DNA from: an uncultured Marvinbryantia sp.
Lineage (GTDB): Bacteria; Bacillota; Clostridia; Lachnospirales; Lachnospiraceae
Reading direction: 5' to 3'
Assembly: GCA_934408725.1 (NCBI GenBank)
Contig: CAKRVB010000018.1
Span: 1 to 54,436 of the forward strand
Length of the DNA stretch: 54,436 bases
Shown here piece by piece: positions 26,628 to 39,331 of this stretch. The notes under the pieces are model-generated. The model had not been told where the DNA came from. It worked only from the letters and a program-made list of their open reading frames with translations, and did no database searches. The stretch's first letter is position 1. Each line of letters opens with the position of its first letter. Position numbers and translations under genes: made by a program.

Positions 26628-26656
26628 AGTATACAAAACTCTTTTCTTTTTCACAA
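26628..26656 (-). promoter_or_regulatory. Promoter of the PurF-like gene, with a ~127-base leader
   Basis: On the minus strand TTGTGA (26656-26651) and TATACT (26633-26628) are 17 bases apart. Transcription would begin near 26621, leaving a 127-base leader before the start at 26494. The leader contains two copies of AGCAGATAT but no purine-riboswitch core that I can recognise. Confidence 0.65.
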
Positions 26657-26699
26657 GTAAAATAAAAATAAACAAGCACCGCCTGATGAGGTCTTTTTT

Positions 26700-26822
26700 G
26701 CGCGAGACGGCGCTATTGGTCCAGTGGACCAATGTTTAGCGCCGACCGAGGAGGACTTTAGGTCCTCCGAGACCTCGAACAGCATTCATAGAATGCTGTT
26801 TGAGCCCGGCAGGGCTCTTTTT
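26700..26822. repeat. Palindrome cluster bounded by a copy of the tRNA-Gly 3' end
   Basis: This stretch holds four consecutive hairpins. The first is CGGCGCTA (26708-26715) with TAGCGCCG (26737-26744), enclosing TTGGTCC/GGACCAA. The second is GGAGGAC (26750-26756) with GTCCTCC (26762-26768). The third is AACAGCATTC (26778-26787) with GAATGCTGTT (26791-26800). The fourth is GAGCCC (26802-26807) with GGGCTC (26812-26817), followed by TTTTT. The element begins with GCGCGAGACGG (26700-26710), which is repeated at the 3' end of the tRNA gene (26872-26882). A structured RNA or a small mobile palindromic element is possible. Confidence 0.6.
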
Positions 26823-26826
26823 ACAC

Positions 26827-26857
26827 AAAAAGAGGCATCCAACCGGATGCCCCTTTT
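26827..26857 (-). terminator. Terminator of tRNA-Gly
   Basis: On the minus strand GGCATCC, a GGTT loop and GGATGCC are followed by TCTTTTT, 21 bases past the tRNA 3' end. It is a textbook intrinsic terminator. Confidence 0.85.
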
Positions 26858-26871
26858 TGCGTAAAACAAAA

Positions 26872-26943
26872 GCGCGAGACGGGACTCGAACCCGCGGCCT
26901 CGACCTTGGCAAGGTCGCGCTCCACCAACTGAGCCACTCGCGC
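26872..26943 (-). tRNA. tRNA-Gly (GCC)
   Basis: The 72-base sequence folds into a full cloverleaf: acceptor GCGCGAG/CTCGCGC, D arm with AGTTGGTGGA, anticodon stem CGACC/GGTCG with loop TTGCCAA (anticodon GCC), and T arm with TTCGAGT. The 3' CCA is not encoded. A consensus promoter and an 8-bp hairpin precede it, and an intrinsic terminator follows. Confidence 0.96.
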
Positions 26944-26948
26944 ATTAT

Positions 26949-26971
26949 CTTGTCACTTCCTCAGTGACAAG
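26949..26971 (-). other. Leader hairpin between promoter and tRNA-Gly
   Basis: CTTGTCAC (26949-26956) is perfectly complementary to GTGACAAG (26964-26971). It lies in the 5' leader, 5 bases before the mature tRNA end, and probably shapes RNase P processing. Confidence 0.6.
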
Positions 26972-26975
26972 AATC

Positions 26976-27004
26976 ATTATATATGACTGTTTCTCATTTG
27001 TCAA
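26976..27004 (-). promoter_or_regulatory. Consensus promoter of tRNA-Gly
   Basis: On the minus strand the exact consensus boxes TTGACA (27004-26999) and TATAAT (26981-26976) are separated by 17 bases. This is among the strongest promoters in the window, as expected for a stable RNA gene. Confidence 0.92.
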
Positions 27005-27066
27005 CTACTATTTTGCAAATTTTTCAAATTACATCTATTATTGTAAAAACTCTGACTATTTTGCTC

Positions 27067-30016
<2,950 letters not shown>

Positions 30017-30043
30017 CTATAGTTAATATGACTTTTGCTCGAT

Positions 30044-30072
30044 ATTCTATCAAAAATAAAAGTGTCTGTCAA
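30044..30072 (-). promoter_or_regulatory. Promoter of guaB
   Basis: On the minus strand a consensus TTGACA (30072-30067) and TAGAAT (30049-30044) are 17 bases apart, leaving a leader of roughly 45 bases. Confidence 0.82.
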
Positions 30073-30108
30073 TCGTTTCTATCGTCCGCTTTCATAAAAA
30101 GCACCTTG

Positions 30109-30612
30109 TTACTGCAGATGCACTTCTCTTGGTGCCATACGTTTCATATCTTTTAACATGACTTCACTTGGTTCAAATATCACCAGTTCCATACCCTGAT
30201 CTTTTTTTAAAATCATCGTATACGTTTTGGCATCCTTTTTCCCTGATGAAAAATCATTCTTTTTGATATCTGTTCTGGTTCGATAATGATCTAATTCATG
30301 TGACTGACTTGGTGCAAGGAGCTCCAAGGAAGCCACATCACCGGAGAACACCCGTTTTCTCTTCTGCTTCGACATAATCTTGTCAATGTCAATTTCCCCG
30401 TTTACATACAGGTATTCATATTCCAGATCCAATGTTGGCATAACAAAATAATCCGCTACTGCAAATGCAATGATCAGAATAATAGATAACCAGCCAAGAA
30501 CCATCAGTGACAAAACAGATACTGCAGTTCCGGCAATCAGAAGTACCTTGATCACGGTATCTTTCATTGTTTTTTCTTTTTTTACAATCTCTTCAGTGTA
30601 TAAATCGCTCAT
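30109..30612 (-). CDS. Conserved hypothetical membrane protein (DUF6106-like)
   Basis: The 167-residue protein has a short acidic N-terminus (MSDLYTEEIVKKEKT), two hydrophobic segments at about residues 22-54, and a soluble cytoplasmic-looking remainder containing NGEIDIDKIMSKQKRKRV and VASLELLAPSQ. The pattern resembles the DUF6106 family of Clostridia, whose function is unknown; I rely on memory of its N-terminus for this. A TATAAT-type -10 lies near 30664-30669 on this strand, with a poor -35. It is a single gene between the groEL terminator and guaB. Confidence 0.75.
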   Translation of the reverse strand: MSDLYTEEIVKKEKTMKDTVIKVLLIAGTAVSVLSLMVLGWLSIILIIAFAVADYFVMPTLDLEYEYLYVNGEIDIDKIMSKQKRKRVFSGDVASLELLAPSQSHELDHYRTRTDIKKNDFSSGKKDAKTYTMILKKDQGMELVIFEPSEVMLKDMKRMAPREVHLQ

Positions 30613-30720
30613 CCGTCCTCTCCTGTCTGTTTGTTCTCGCAGACATGTTGCCTGCTGATTATGTTATTATAACACACCCTGGCTCGATTCACCATGTAAA
30701 CATCGTATATTTTCTTTATG

Positions 30721-30756
30721 AAAAAAGTCCTGCTGTCACACAGCAGGACTTTTTTG
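30721..30756. terminator. Terminator after groEL, symmetric
   Basis: AGTCCTGCTG (30726-30735) and CAGCAGGACT (30741-30750) form a perfect 10-bp stem, with an A-run on one side and a T-run on the other. It works on both strands; it ends the groESL transcript. Confidence 0.9.
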
Positions 30757-30765
30757 ATTCTTATC

Positions 30766-32409
<1,644 letters not shown>

Positions 32410-32412
32410 TTA

Positions 32413-32761
<349 letters not shown>

Positions 32762-32772
32762 CTACGGTTTTT

Positions 32773-32801
32773 ATATTAGTAAATATATGCAAATTATGCA
32801 A
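32773..32801 (-). promoter_or_regulatory. Promoter of groESL
   Basis: On the minus strand TTGCAT (32801-32796) and TAATAT (32778-32773) are 17 bases apart, directly upstream of the CIRCE operator. Confidence 0.75.
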
Positions 32802-32892
32802 CTTTATACTTTTTCGCTATTTTTAATATTTCTTAATTATACTCTCTTTTTCTTAATTTTACTCTTTTTTTCTCACATTTATCATTTTCTGT

Positions 32893-32935
32893 AAAAAAGA
32901 ATCTCATTTCATAGGATACCATTTTCTATGAAATG
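32893..32935 (-). terminator. Terminator of codY
   Basis: CATTTCATAG (32905-32914) and CTATGAAATG (32926-32935) form a 10-bp stem. On the minus strand a T-run follows 5 bases later. It lies 15 bases past the codY stop. Confidence 0.65.
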
Positions 32936-32949
32936 AAAAAGAGTCCCAG

Positions 32950-33735
32950 TTAATGGAACTCTCTCTGTCTTCTGATTTCATTTAGTTCTTCAAATACCAT
33001 CTGATTCACTACCTTGATGTATGTGCCCTTCATTCCAGAAGATCTGGACTCGATGACTCCCGCACTTTCAAATTTACGAAGTGCATTTACAATCACGGAT
33101 CTGGTAATTCCTACCCGGTCTGCTATTTTGCTGGCTACCAGAATTCCTTCATTGCCGTCCAATTCATCAAAAATATGAAGAATTGCCTCCAGCTCCGAAT
33201 AAGACAAGGTATTGATTGCTGATTTTACGATCTGAATCTTCCTGTGTTCTTCTGCACTCTCTTCATTTACAGAGCGCATCATCTCAAGTCCCACCACAGT
33301 CGTTCCGTATTCGCTTAAAATAATGTCGTCTATGGTGTATGCATCTTTTACCCGATACATAAATACTGTTCCAAGACGTTCCCCAGCAATATCAATGGGA
33401 TTGATAATAGCCTGGTATTGCTTCACCCCATCTGGTTCGAATCCCAGTGTCTCCAGATTCACATTTTCTTTTGTAGAAAGTACTCCAAGAAGGCGTTCAT
33501 TTAACATTGGATCAATAAAAGTCCCCACTTTGTTTTCCACCAGCTCATGAATTTCTCCAATCTCACTGCTGATGCTTACCCCAAGCACTTTTCCTTTTTT
33601 ACTGAGTACCAGTATATTTGAATCCATGATATCCGTCAGTACTTTACAGATATCATTAAATACGACTTTGCTGGAATTGTTGTTATGCAGCAGCTTATTG
33701 ATCTTTCGTGTCTTGTCCAATAATTGAACGCTCAT
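32950..33735 (-). CDS. codY: GTP-sensing global repressor CodY
   Basis: CodY represses stationary-phase and amino-acid genes when GTP and branched-chain amino acids are plentiful. The 261-residue product has the N-terminal GAF sensing domain (LLDKTRKINKLL start, VLSKKGKVLG) and the C-terminal winged helix ASKIADRVGITRSVIVNALRK near residue 205. The length matches the family. The gene has AGGAGG before the ATG and a good promoter, with a probable CodY box just upstream. It is close to dprA-topA, as in Bacillus, though the intervening genes of that cluster (trmFO, xerC, clpQY) are absent here. Confidence 0.97.
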   Translation of the reverse strand: MSVQLLDKTRKINKLLHNNNSSKVVFNDICKVLTDIMDSNILVLSKKGKVLGVSISSEIGEIHELVENKVGTFIDPMLNERLLGVLSTKENVNLETLGFEPDGVKQYQAIINPIDIAGERLGTVFMYRVKDAYTIDDIILSEYGTTVVGLEMMRSVNEESAEEHRKIQIVKSAINTLSYSELEAILHIFDELDGNEGILVASKIADRVGITRSVIVNALRKFESAGVIESRSSGMKGTYIKVVNQMVFEELNEIRRQREFH

Positions 33736-33796
33736 AAAAAACCTCCTCTTTGATTCTCAGGACTAAAAACGATTGAATTTTCCCAAACATATTTTT

Positions 33797-33825
33797 ATAT
33801 TACCATATATTATGCAGGAATTCAA
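33797..33825 (-). promoter_or_regulatory. Promoter of codY
   Basis: On the minus strand TTGAAT (33825-33820) and TAATAT (33802-33797) are 17 bases apart. Confidence 0.78.
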
Positions 33826-33828
33826 AGG

Positions 33829-33843
33829 AATTTTCTGATAATT
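33829..33843. promoter_or_regulatory. Probable CodY box upstream of codY
   Basis: AATTTTCTGATAATT differs at one position from the published CodY consensus AATTTTCWGAAAATT. It ends 3 bases upstream of the codY -35, a place suited to autoregulation. Confidence 0.65.
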
Positions 33844-33865
33844 TCTAAATTATTTGTATTTATCA

Positions 33866-33905
33866 GAAAAAAAGAGAAATCACAGGCAGATTCTGTCATT
33901 TCTCT
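33866..33905 (-). terminator. Terminator of topA
   Basis: AGAGAAATCACAG (33873-33885) pairs with CTGTCATTTCTCT (33893-33905) with one internal mismatch, followed on the minus strand by a run of seven T. It is about 25 bases past the topA stop. Confidence 0.82.
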
Positions 33906-33931
33906 TTCTATACTTTCCTGTTTTTGAACGC

Positions 33932-36010
33932 TCAATCTTCGTTCTTTTTTTCCTTTGTTTCTACATAACCGCACTGCTCATCTGCACACACCAGTTTATT
34001 ACCCTTTTCCAGCATATACCCACCACAGTTCGGACATTTTTTCGCAGATGGTTTCTGCCAGGACATAAAATCACATTCTGGATTATCCTCGCATCCATAA
34101 TACTTTCTGCCCTTTTTCGTCTTACGGATCACTACATCTTTTCCGCATTTCGGACATGCAATACCTATTTTTTCCAGATAAGGCTTAGTATTGCGACATT
34201 CCGGGAAACCTGGACACGCCAGAAACTTTCCATGAGGGCCATATTTTACTACCATATTACGGCCGCACTGTTCGCAGACCACATCTGTCACTTCATCTTC
34301 AATCTTGACTTCTTCCAGTTCTTTTTCCGCATTCTGAACTGCTTCATCTAAGTCCGGATAAAAATTGCTGACAACGGTCTTCCAGTTGACCTTTCCTTCT
34401 TCTACCATGTCCAGCAGTGATTCCATATTCGCCGTAAAATTCACATCCACAATACTTGGAAACGCTTCTTTCATGATATTATTCACCACTTCTCCCAGCT
34501 CTGTCATGTAAAGGTTCTTACTTTCTTTTGTCACATACCTTCTGTTAAGCAGTGTGGTAATGGTCGGGGCATAGGTACTAGGTCTTCCGATCCCCAGTTC
34601 CTCCAGTGTCTTTACAAGAGACGCTTCTGTATAATGTGCCGGCGGCTGAGTAAAATGCTGCTTCTCTTCCAGTTCATTCAAAGACAATTGTGTATCTTTT
34701 GTAATCTTGCCAAGCAGGGTATTGGCTTTGCCATCTTCTTCCCCGTCTGTATAAACAGAAAGAAAACCTTCAAACAATACTCTGGAAGTAGCCACTGTAA
34801 AAATATACTTCCCTGCTGCGATCTTCACGGATGTTGTCTCATATTTTGCATTCTCCATCCGGCTGGCTGTGAATCGCTTCCAGATCAGCTGATACAGACG
34901 GAACTGATCTCTGGACAGCGATTCTTTCACAAATACCGGTGTTCTGGTAATATCACTTGGACGAATCGCTTCATGGGCATCCTGTATCTTCTGGCCAGAA
35001 GCCTTTTTCTGAGGGTTCTCAGACACATACTCTTCTCCGTATTCCTGACGGATATACTCTCTTGCCGCTACATCTGCTTCTTCTGCAATTCGTGTGGAAT
35101 CGGTTCTCAGGTACGTGATCAGACCTACTGTACCATTTCCTTTGATATCAATTCCTTCATATAACTGCTGGGCGATACGCATGGTCTTCTGCGTGGAAAA
35201 ATTCAGCACCTTTGCAGCTTCCTGCTGCAATGTACTGGTAGTAAATGGAAGCGGAGCTTTCCGGCTCCGTTCTCCTGTCTTAATCTCCTTCACCAGGAAC
35301 TCTTCTTTTTCTACTTCTCCACGGATTTTTTCCATTTCTGTTCTGGAATGAATGGTTACTTTCTCCTCTTCGGTTCCATAAAACTTAGCTTCCAGTATTT
35401 TACGTTCTCCGGACACCTTCAGGCGGGCATCCAGACTCCAGTACTCGTCCGGAATAAATGCATTAATCTCATCTTCCCGGTCTCCAATCAACCTGAGTAC
35501 TACTGACTGTACACGTCCGGCACTTAATCCTCTTTTCACTTTCTGCCACAAAAGGGGACTGATTTTGTAACCTACCATACGATCCAGCATTCGTCTGGCC
35601 TGCTGCGCATCTACCAGATCCATATCTATCGCTCTCGGACTTTTCAGGGATGCTTTCACCGCATTCTTGGTAATCTCATTAAATGTAATACGATAGGCCT
35701 TCTTATCATCCAGCTTCAATGCATGAGACAAATGCCAGCTGATAGCCTCTCCCTCACGGTCAGGGTCAGTAGCAAGATAAACCTTGTCCGCCTTCTTTAC
35801 TTCCTTACGGAGTCCGGCAAGGAGTTCCCCCTTTCCTCTGATCGTGATATATTTCGGTTCAAAATCATGTTCTACATCGATTCCGAACTGACTCTTTGGG
35901 AAGTCTCTTACATGTCCATTGGATGCTGCAACGGTATAGTTGGCTCCCAGAAACTTTTTAATTGTTTTAACTTTAGTCGGAGATTCTACGATCACCAGAT
36001 ATTTTGCCAT
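33932..36010 (-). CDS. topA: DNA topoisomerase I
   Basis: TopA relaxes negative supercoils. The 692-residue product opens with the Toprim domain (YLVIVESPTKVKTI, then ATDPDREGEAISWH) and contains the catalytic tyrosine in GLITYLRTDSTR near residue 300. GIGRPSTYAPTI is in the core, and three C-terminal zinc ribbons have four cysteines each (starting CEQCGRN, CPKCGKD and CPNCGGY). The length and layout are standard for type IA enzymes. It follows dprA by 33 bases in the comM-dprA-topA run. Confidence 0.97.
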   Translation of the reverse strand: MAKYLVIVESPTKVKTIKKFLGANYTVAASNGHVRDFPKSQFGIDVEHDFEPKYITIRGKGELLAGLRKEVKKADKVYLATDPDREGEAISWHLSHALKLDDKKAYRITFNEITKNAVKASLKSPRAIDMDLVDAQQARRMLDRMVGYKISPLLWQKVKRGLSAGRVQSVVLRLIGDREDEINAFIPDEYWSLDARLKVSGERKILEAKFYGTEEEKVTIHSRTEMEKIRGEVEKEEFLVKEIKTGERSRKAPLPFTTSTLQQEAAKVLNFSTQKTMRIAQQLYEGIDIKGNGTVGLITYLRTDSTRIAEEADVAAREYIRQEYGEEYVSENPQKKASGQKIQDAHEAIRPSDITRTPVFVKESLSRDQFRLYQLIWKRFTASRMENAKYETTSVKIAAGKYIFTVATSRVLFEGFLSVYTDGEEDGKANTLLGKITKDTQLSLNELEEKQHFTQPPAHYTEASLVKTLEELGIGRPSTYAPTITTLLNRRYVTKESKNLYMTELGEVVNNIMKEAFPSIVDVNFTANMESLLDMVEEGKVNWKTVVSNFYPDLDEAVQNAEKELEEVKIEDEVTDVVCEQCGRNMVVKYGPHGKFLACPGFPECRNTKPYLEKIGIACPKCGKDVVIRKTKKGRKYYGCEDNPECDFMSWQKPSAKKCPNCGGYMLEKGNKLVCADEQCGYVETKEKKNED

Positions 36011-36043
36011 CTAAAAATTCCTCCGTGGAAAACCACTGCGTTT

Positions 36044-37117
36044 TTATTTCTTTAAAACGTAATAATTCTTCGATATTTCTTCAACCAGCCCCTTCATCTG
36101 CAGATCCATCAGGATACGCATCACTGCCTCTGCCGGAAGTCCACTGCTTCTGATAATTTCAGTCAGGCTCTTTGGTCGAAAATCCAGACAAATATACACC
36201 ATATTCTCGGAACTTGCAAGCGTAATGTTATTTTTTTTCTTTTTTTTCATATTTTCCATTGAAATTCCCAGGTGCGATTTCAGTTCTTCCATAGAAGTCA
36301 GAATCCCGGCTCCCTGGGAGATCAGCTGATTGCAGCCCTCGCTTAATGGGTCTTCCATCCGCCCAGGCACTGCCAGTACATCTTTTCCCTGATCAAGAGC
36401 CAGATCGGCCGTAATAAGGGAACCACTTTTTTTCTTTGCTTCTACTACAATCACGCATTCACTCAGCCCACTGATCAGCCGGTTTCGCATAGGGAAATGC
36501 AGTGGCATAGGCTTTGTACCCGGCGGATATTCCGTAATCACGCCGCCTTTTTGCGCCAGTTCCAGACAAAGGCTCTTATGATCCGCCGGATAACAGATAT
36601 CTGCCCCACACCCGGTTACCGCATAGCTTCTTCCACCTGCTTTCAGACAGGCCGCCTGTGCAATTCCATCAATTCCATATGCCATGCCACTGACTATGGA
36701 AATTCCATGTTCTGACAGCATCTCTGCTACTTCCACTGCTATGCTGCGCCCATAGTTCGTACACATACGGGCACCCACTACCGCGACACAACGCTCTCTG
36801 GGATCTGGAAGTCCGCCCAGATAAAACAGTCCATACGGATAATCCTCCAGTGATCTGAGGCGTTCCGGATATTCCTGTTCCATGCAGCTGATAAACTTTA
36901 TTCCTTTTTCTGTCAGTTTATGCCTGATTTCTTCCGCAGAATGACTTTTCCATTCCTCCAGTGCCTCCTTTTGCCTGTCTTTTAAAAACGGTAAAAGTGA
37001 AATTTGTTTTTTTGCACTTTTCCGTATTTCCTCTGGAGATTCAAAAAATTGCAAAAGCCTGGCAAAATCATTCCGGTAAAATCCTGGCAGACTGCACATC
37101 CACAACCATTCGTCCAT
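36044..37117 (-). CDS. dprA: DNA-processing protein DprA
   Basis: DprA loads RecA onto incoming single-stranded DNA in transformation. The 357-residue product has an N-terminal helical (SAM-like) region, the Rossmann-like core with VVGARMCTNYGR, VSGMAYGIDGIAQ and GTKPMPLHFPMRNRLISG, and a C-terminal winged-helix domain. A lysine-rich linker (KKKKKN) lies between core and wing. The gene follows comM by 9 bases. Both are competence-associated, but comEA/EC and pilus genes are not in the window, so transformability is not shown. Confidence 0.95.
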   Translation of the reverse strand: MDEWLWMCSLPGFYRNDFARLLQFFESPEEIRKSAKKQISLLPFLKDRQKEALEEWKSHSAEEIRHKLTEKGIKFISCMEQEYPERLRSLEDYPYGLFYLGGLPDPRERCVAVVGARMCTNYGRSIAVEVAEMLSEHGISIVSGMAYGIDGIAQAACLKAGGRSYAVTGCGADICYPADHKSLCLELAQKGGVITEYPPGTKPMPLHFPMRNRLISGLSECVIVVEAKKKSGSLITADLALDQGKDVLAVPGRMEDPLSEGCNQLISQGAGILTSMEELKSHLGISMENMKKKKKNNITLASSENMVYICLDFRPKSLTEIIRSSGLPAEAVMRILMDLQMKGLVEEISKNYYVLKK

Positions 37118-37126
37118 CCTTTCCTC

Positions 37127-38647
37127 CTATTGATATATTCCACTTCCTGTACGGTAGCAAAGAGCTTCCTGCAGATGCTCGGTCTGTATCCATTCTTTTT
37201 CCTCCAAATCTGCTATCGTTCTTGCGACTTTCAAAATTTTGGTATATCCTCTTGCACTCATCTTAAGTTCATCAAAAGCTTTTTTCATAAGCTTCTTTTC
37301 CTGCGTTCCAAGTGCACAATATTCTTCCAGTTCCTGATTCCCCATTCTGGAATTAAACAGAAAGGACTGACCTTTCCGCCGTTCTTTCTGAATTTCCCGG
37401 ACACGTTCCACTTTTTTCTTCATCTGGGCACTGGACATTTCCTGTGTCGTCTGATTCCACTGGGGATAAGAAAGCGCTGATACTTCAATCATCATATCTA
37501 TACGATCCAGCAATGGCATACTGATTTTTTCCTGATACCGCCGCACCGCAGTATAGCTGCAATGACATCTGGACAGATTCGGATAAAATCCGCAGGGGCA
37601 GGGATTCATGGCAGCCACCAGCATAAACTGTGCCGGAAAATCATAGGTGTAGCCACATCTGTGAATCTGCATACTTCCATTTTCCAGCGGCTGTCGTAAA
37701 ACCTCCAGTGTTTCCCTGTGAAATTCCGGTAATTCATCCAAAAATAAGACACCGCAGTGCGCCAGACTGATTTCCCCGGGTCCGGGAATCGTTCCTCCAC
37801 CGCATAATGCTTTTGCCGTAATCGTATGATGTGGTGCACGAAATGGCCGTTCTCTTATCAGTGATCCATTCGGCGGCAACTTACCTATTACGCTATATAT
37901 GGCAGATAATTCAATGGCCTCTTCTTCAGTCATGGATGGCAAAATGCCAGGAATGCGGCTGGCAATCATAGATTTTCCAGCTCCCGGCGGTCCGATCATA
38001 AGCAGATTATGAAATCCTGCCGCTGCCACCAGTGCTGCCCGTTTTGCACCATCCTGCCCATGTACTTCGTAAAAATCTGGCTTTTCTTTTGGTTTTTCTG
38101 CTTCTTCCTGTACAGTTTCTTCTACCCTGGGAATTTCTCCTGTCTGTAAATAGGCGAGCACCTGTTCCAGCGTCTCTGCTCCGATTACCTCTATCCCTTC
38201 TATGGCTCTGGCTTCTCTCTGATTCTGCCAGGGTACAATGCAGCGACTGCATTGTACGCTTCTGGCCTTCGCTGCCATCGGAAGGATGCCGGGTACTCCA
38301 TTGATTTTTCCATTCAGACTGAGTTCACCGATGATAAAGGTATCTTCCAGTCTTTCCCGGTCTACCAGCCCATAGGATGCCGCGATTGCTATGGCAATAG
38401 GCAGATCAAATCCGGTTCCCGATTTATGCAGATCGGCTGGTGATAAATTAACGGTAATCTTTTTAGGCTGCAGCTGTATACCTGAGTTTTTCAAAGCTGT
38501 ACGTACTCGTTCCTGTGCTTCTTTCACCTGAGTAGACAGATAACCTACCATAGAAAAAGAAGGCAGTCCGTTGGTAATATCTGCTTCTACCTGAACCACT
38601 TTACTCTGCACACCGTATACAGCTGCCGATAATACTTTACTGAACAA
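37127..38647 (-). CDS. comM: ComM/YifB-family Mg-chelatase-like AAA+ ATPase
   Basis: The 506-residue product has an N-terminal ChlI-type domain (GLPSFSMVGY, ITVNLSPADLHKSG), a central AAA+ domain with Walker A GPPGAGKS near residue 220 and the segment LFLDELPEFHRE as Walker B, and a C-terminal Mg_chelatase_C domain (FNSRMG, ARGYTKILKVARTIADLE). ComM proteins are branch-migration helicases that help incoming DNA integrate; this function is known in Vibrio and inferred here. Two cysteine pairs near NPCPCGFYPN and RCHCS are family-typical. It begins the comM-dprA-topA operon. Confidence 0.93.
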   Translation of the reverse strand: MFSKVLSAAVYGVQSKVVQVEADITNGLPSFSMVGYLSTQVKEAQERVRTALKNSGIQLQPKKITVNLSPADLHKSGTGFDLPIAIAIAASYGLVDRERLEDTFIIGELSLNGKINGVPGILPMAAKARSVQCSRCIVPWQNQREARAIEGIEVIGAETLEQVLAYLQTGEIPRVEETVQEEAEKPKEKPDFYEVHGQDGAKRAALVAAAGFHNLLMIGPPGAGKSMIASRIPGILPSMTEEEAIELSAIYSVIGKLPPNGSLIRERPFRAPHHTITAKALCGGGTIPGPGEISLAHCGVLFLDELPEFHRETLEVLRQPLENGSMQIHRCGYTYDFPAQFMLVAAMNPCPCGFYPNLSRCHCSYTAVRRYQEKISMPLLDRIDMMIEVSALSYPQWNQTTQEMSSAQMKKKVERVREIQKERRKGQSFLFNSRMGNQELEEYCALGTQEKKLMKKAFDELKMSARGYTKILKVARTIADLEEKEWIQTEHLQEALCYRTGSGIYQ

Positions 38648-38752
38648 TCTGTATCCTCCTGTATGTAATTGTCTGATATATTTTTTGAAACGCTTCAGGA
38701 GAACCCTGAAGCATGAAGTGCCTGATCAACGCAGCATTAGTTTATCACTTTT

Positions 38753-39331
38753 TCATAATAGATGCAACACATGATTGTTATTTTCTTCTTTTCCACACAC
38801 AGACATCCAAAAATCTTCTATAAAATAGGATTTCATACAGGCAGTATGAGCCTGTCCATGTTCCAGCACGGTAATCTCTTTCTGTTCAGGTATTTTTTTC
38901 AGTACCGATGTAAAGTCCAGGTCTCGAAGATCCTCACGCAGCCCGGTTCCCCGATATTTTAACCATGCTTCTTTCATTGTCCAGATCTGAATCCACGCCT
39001 CATTCAAATCTGGCTGTCTTTGAAGCCAGATCCATTCCCCCTGACTGCAAAAACGCTGTGCTGTCTTTTCGCTGTATTTTCGTACCTGCTCCAGATCAAT
39101 TCCAACTGCCTGTTTCGAAAGAACACAGGCAGCAGCGTGTTTACTGTGACTATAATTAAAATGCAGTTCCGGATAATTCAGGAAATAAGGTTTCCCATAA
39201 GGTGTCCTGACAATCTCCGGCAGTCTGGTCATTCCATATTCTGCCTTTAATGCATCCAGAAGAAGATTTCTGGCAAATGCTGTCTGTTCTGCTTTTTTTA
39301 GTCCTTGCTTCATAGTACGCCAGTATATCAT
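38753..39331 (-). CDS. 4'-phosphopantetheinyl transferase (Sfp-like)
   Basis: This 192-residue enzyme transfers phosphopantetheine from CoA to a serine of carrier proteins. The signature motifs are present: HFNYSHSKHAAACVL, GIDLEQVR (metal ligands) and WTMKEAWLKYRGTGL (K-E-A motif). It is shorter than Sfp (~225 residues), in the range of minimal AcpT-type enzymes. Its ATG overlaps the sigK stop (ATGA), so it is translationally coupled to a sporulation sigma factor. No polyketide or peptide synthetase lies in the window, so the carrier target is unknown. Confidence 0.9.
   Translation of the reverse strand: MIYWRTMKQGLKKAEQTAFARNLLLDALKAEYGMTRLPEIVRTPYGKPYFLNYPELHFNYSHSKHAAACVLSKQAVGIDLEQVRKYSEKTAQRFCSQGEWIWLQRQPDLNEAWIQIWTMKEAWLKYRGTGLREDLRDLDFTSVLKKIPEQKEITVLEHGQAHTACMKSYFIEDFWMSVCGKEENNNHVLHLL

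Noticed and set aside
26736..26945. 69-residue reading frame over tRNA-Gly and the palindromes
   Set aside because: It is the translation of a tRNA gene and hairpin DNA; no ribosome-binding site and no protein-like composition.
38692..38712. Terminator between the phosphopantetheinyl transferase and comM
   Set aside because: GCTTCAGG/CCTGAAGC forms a clean stem, but no T-run follows on either strand, so it was not listed as a terminator.
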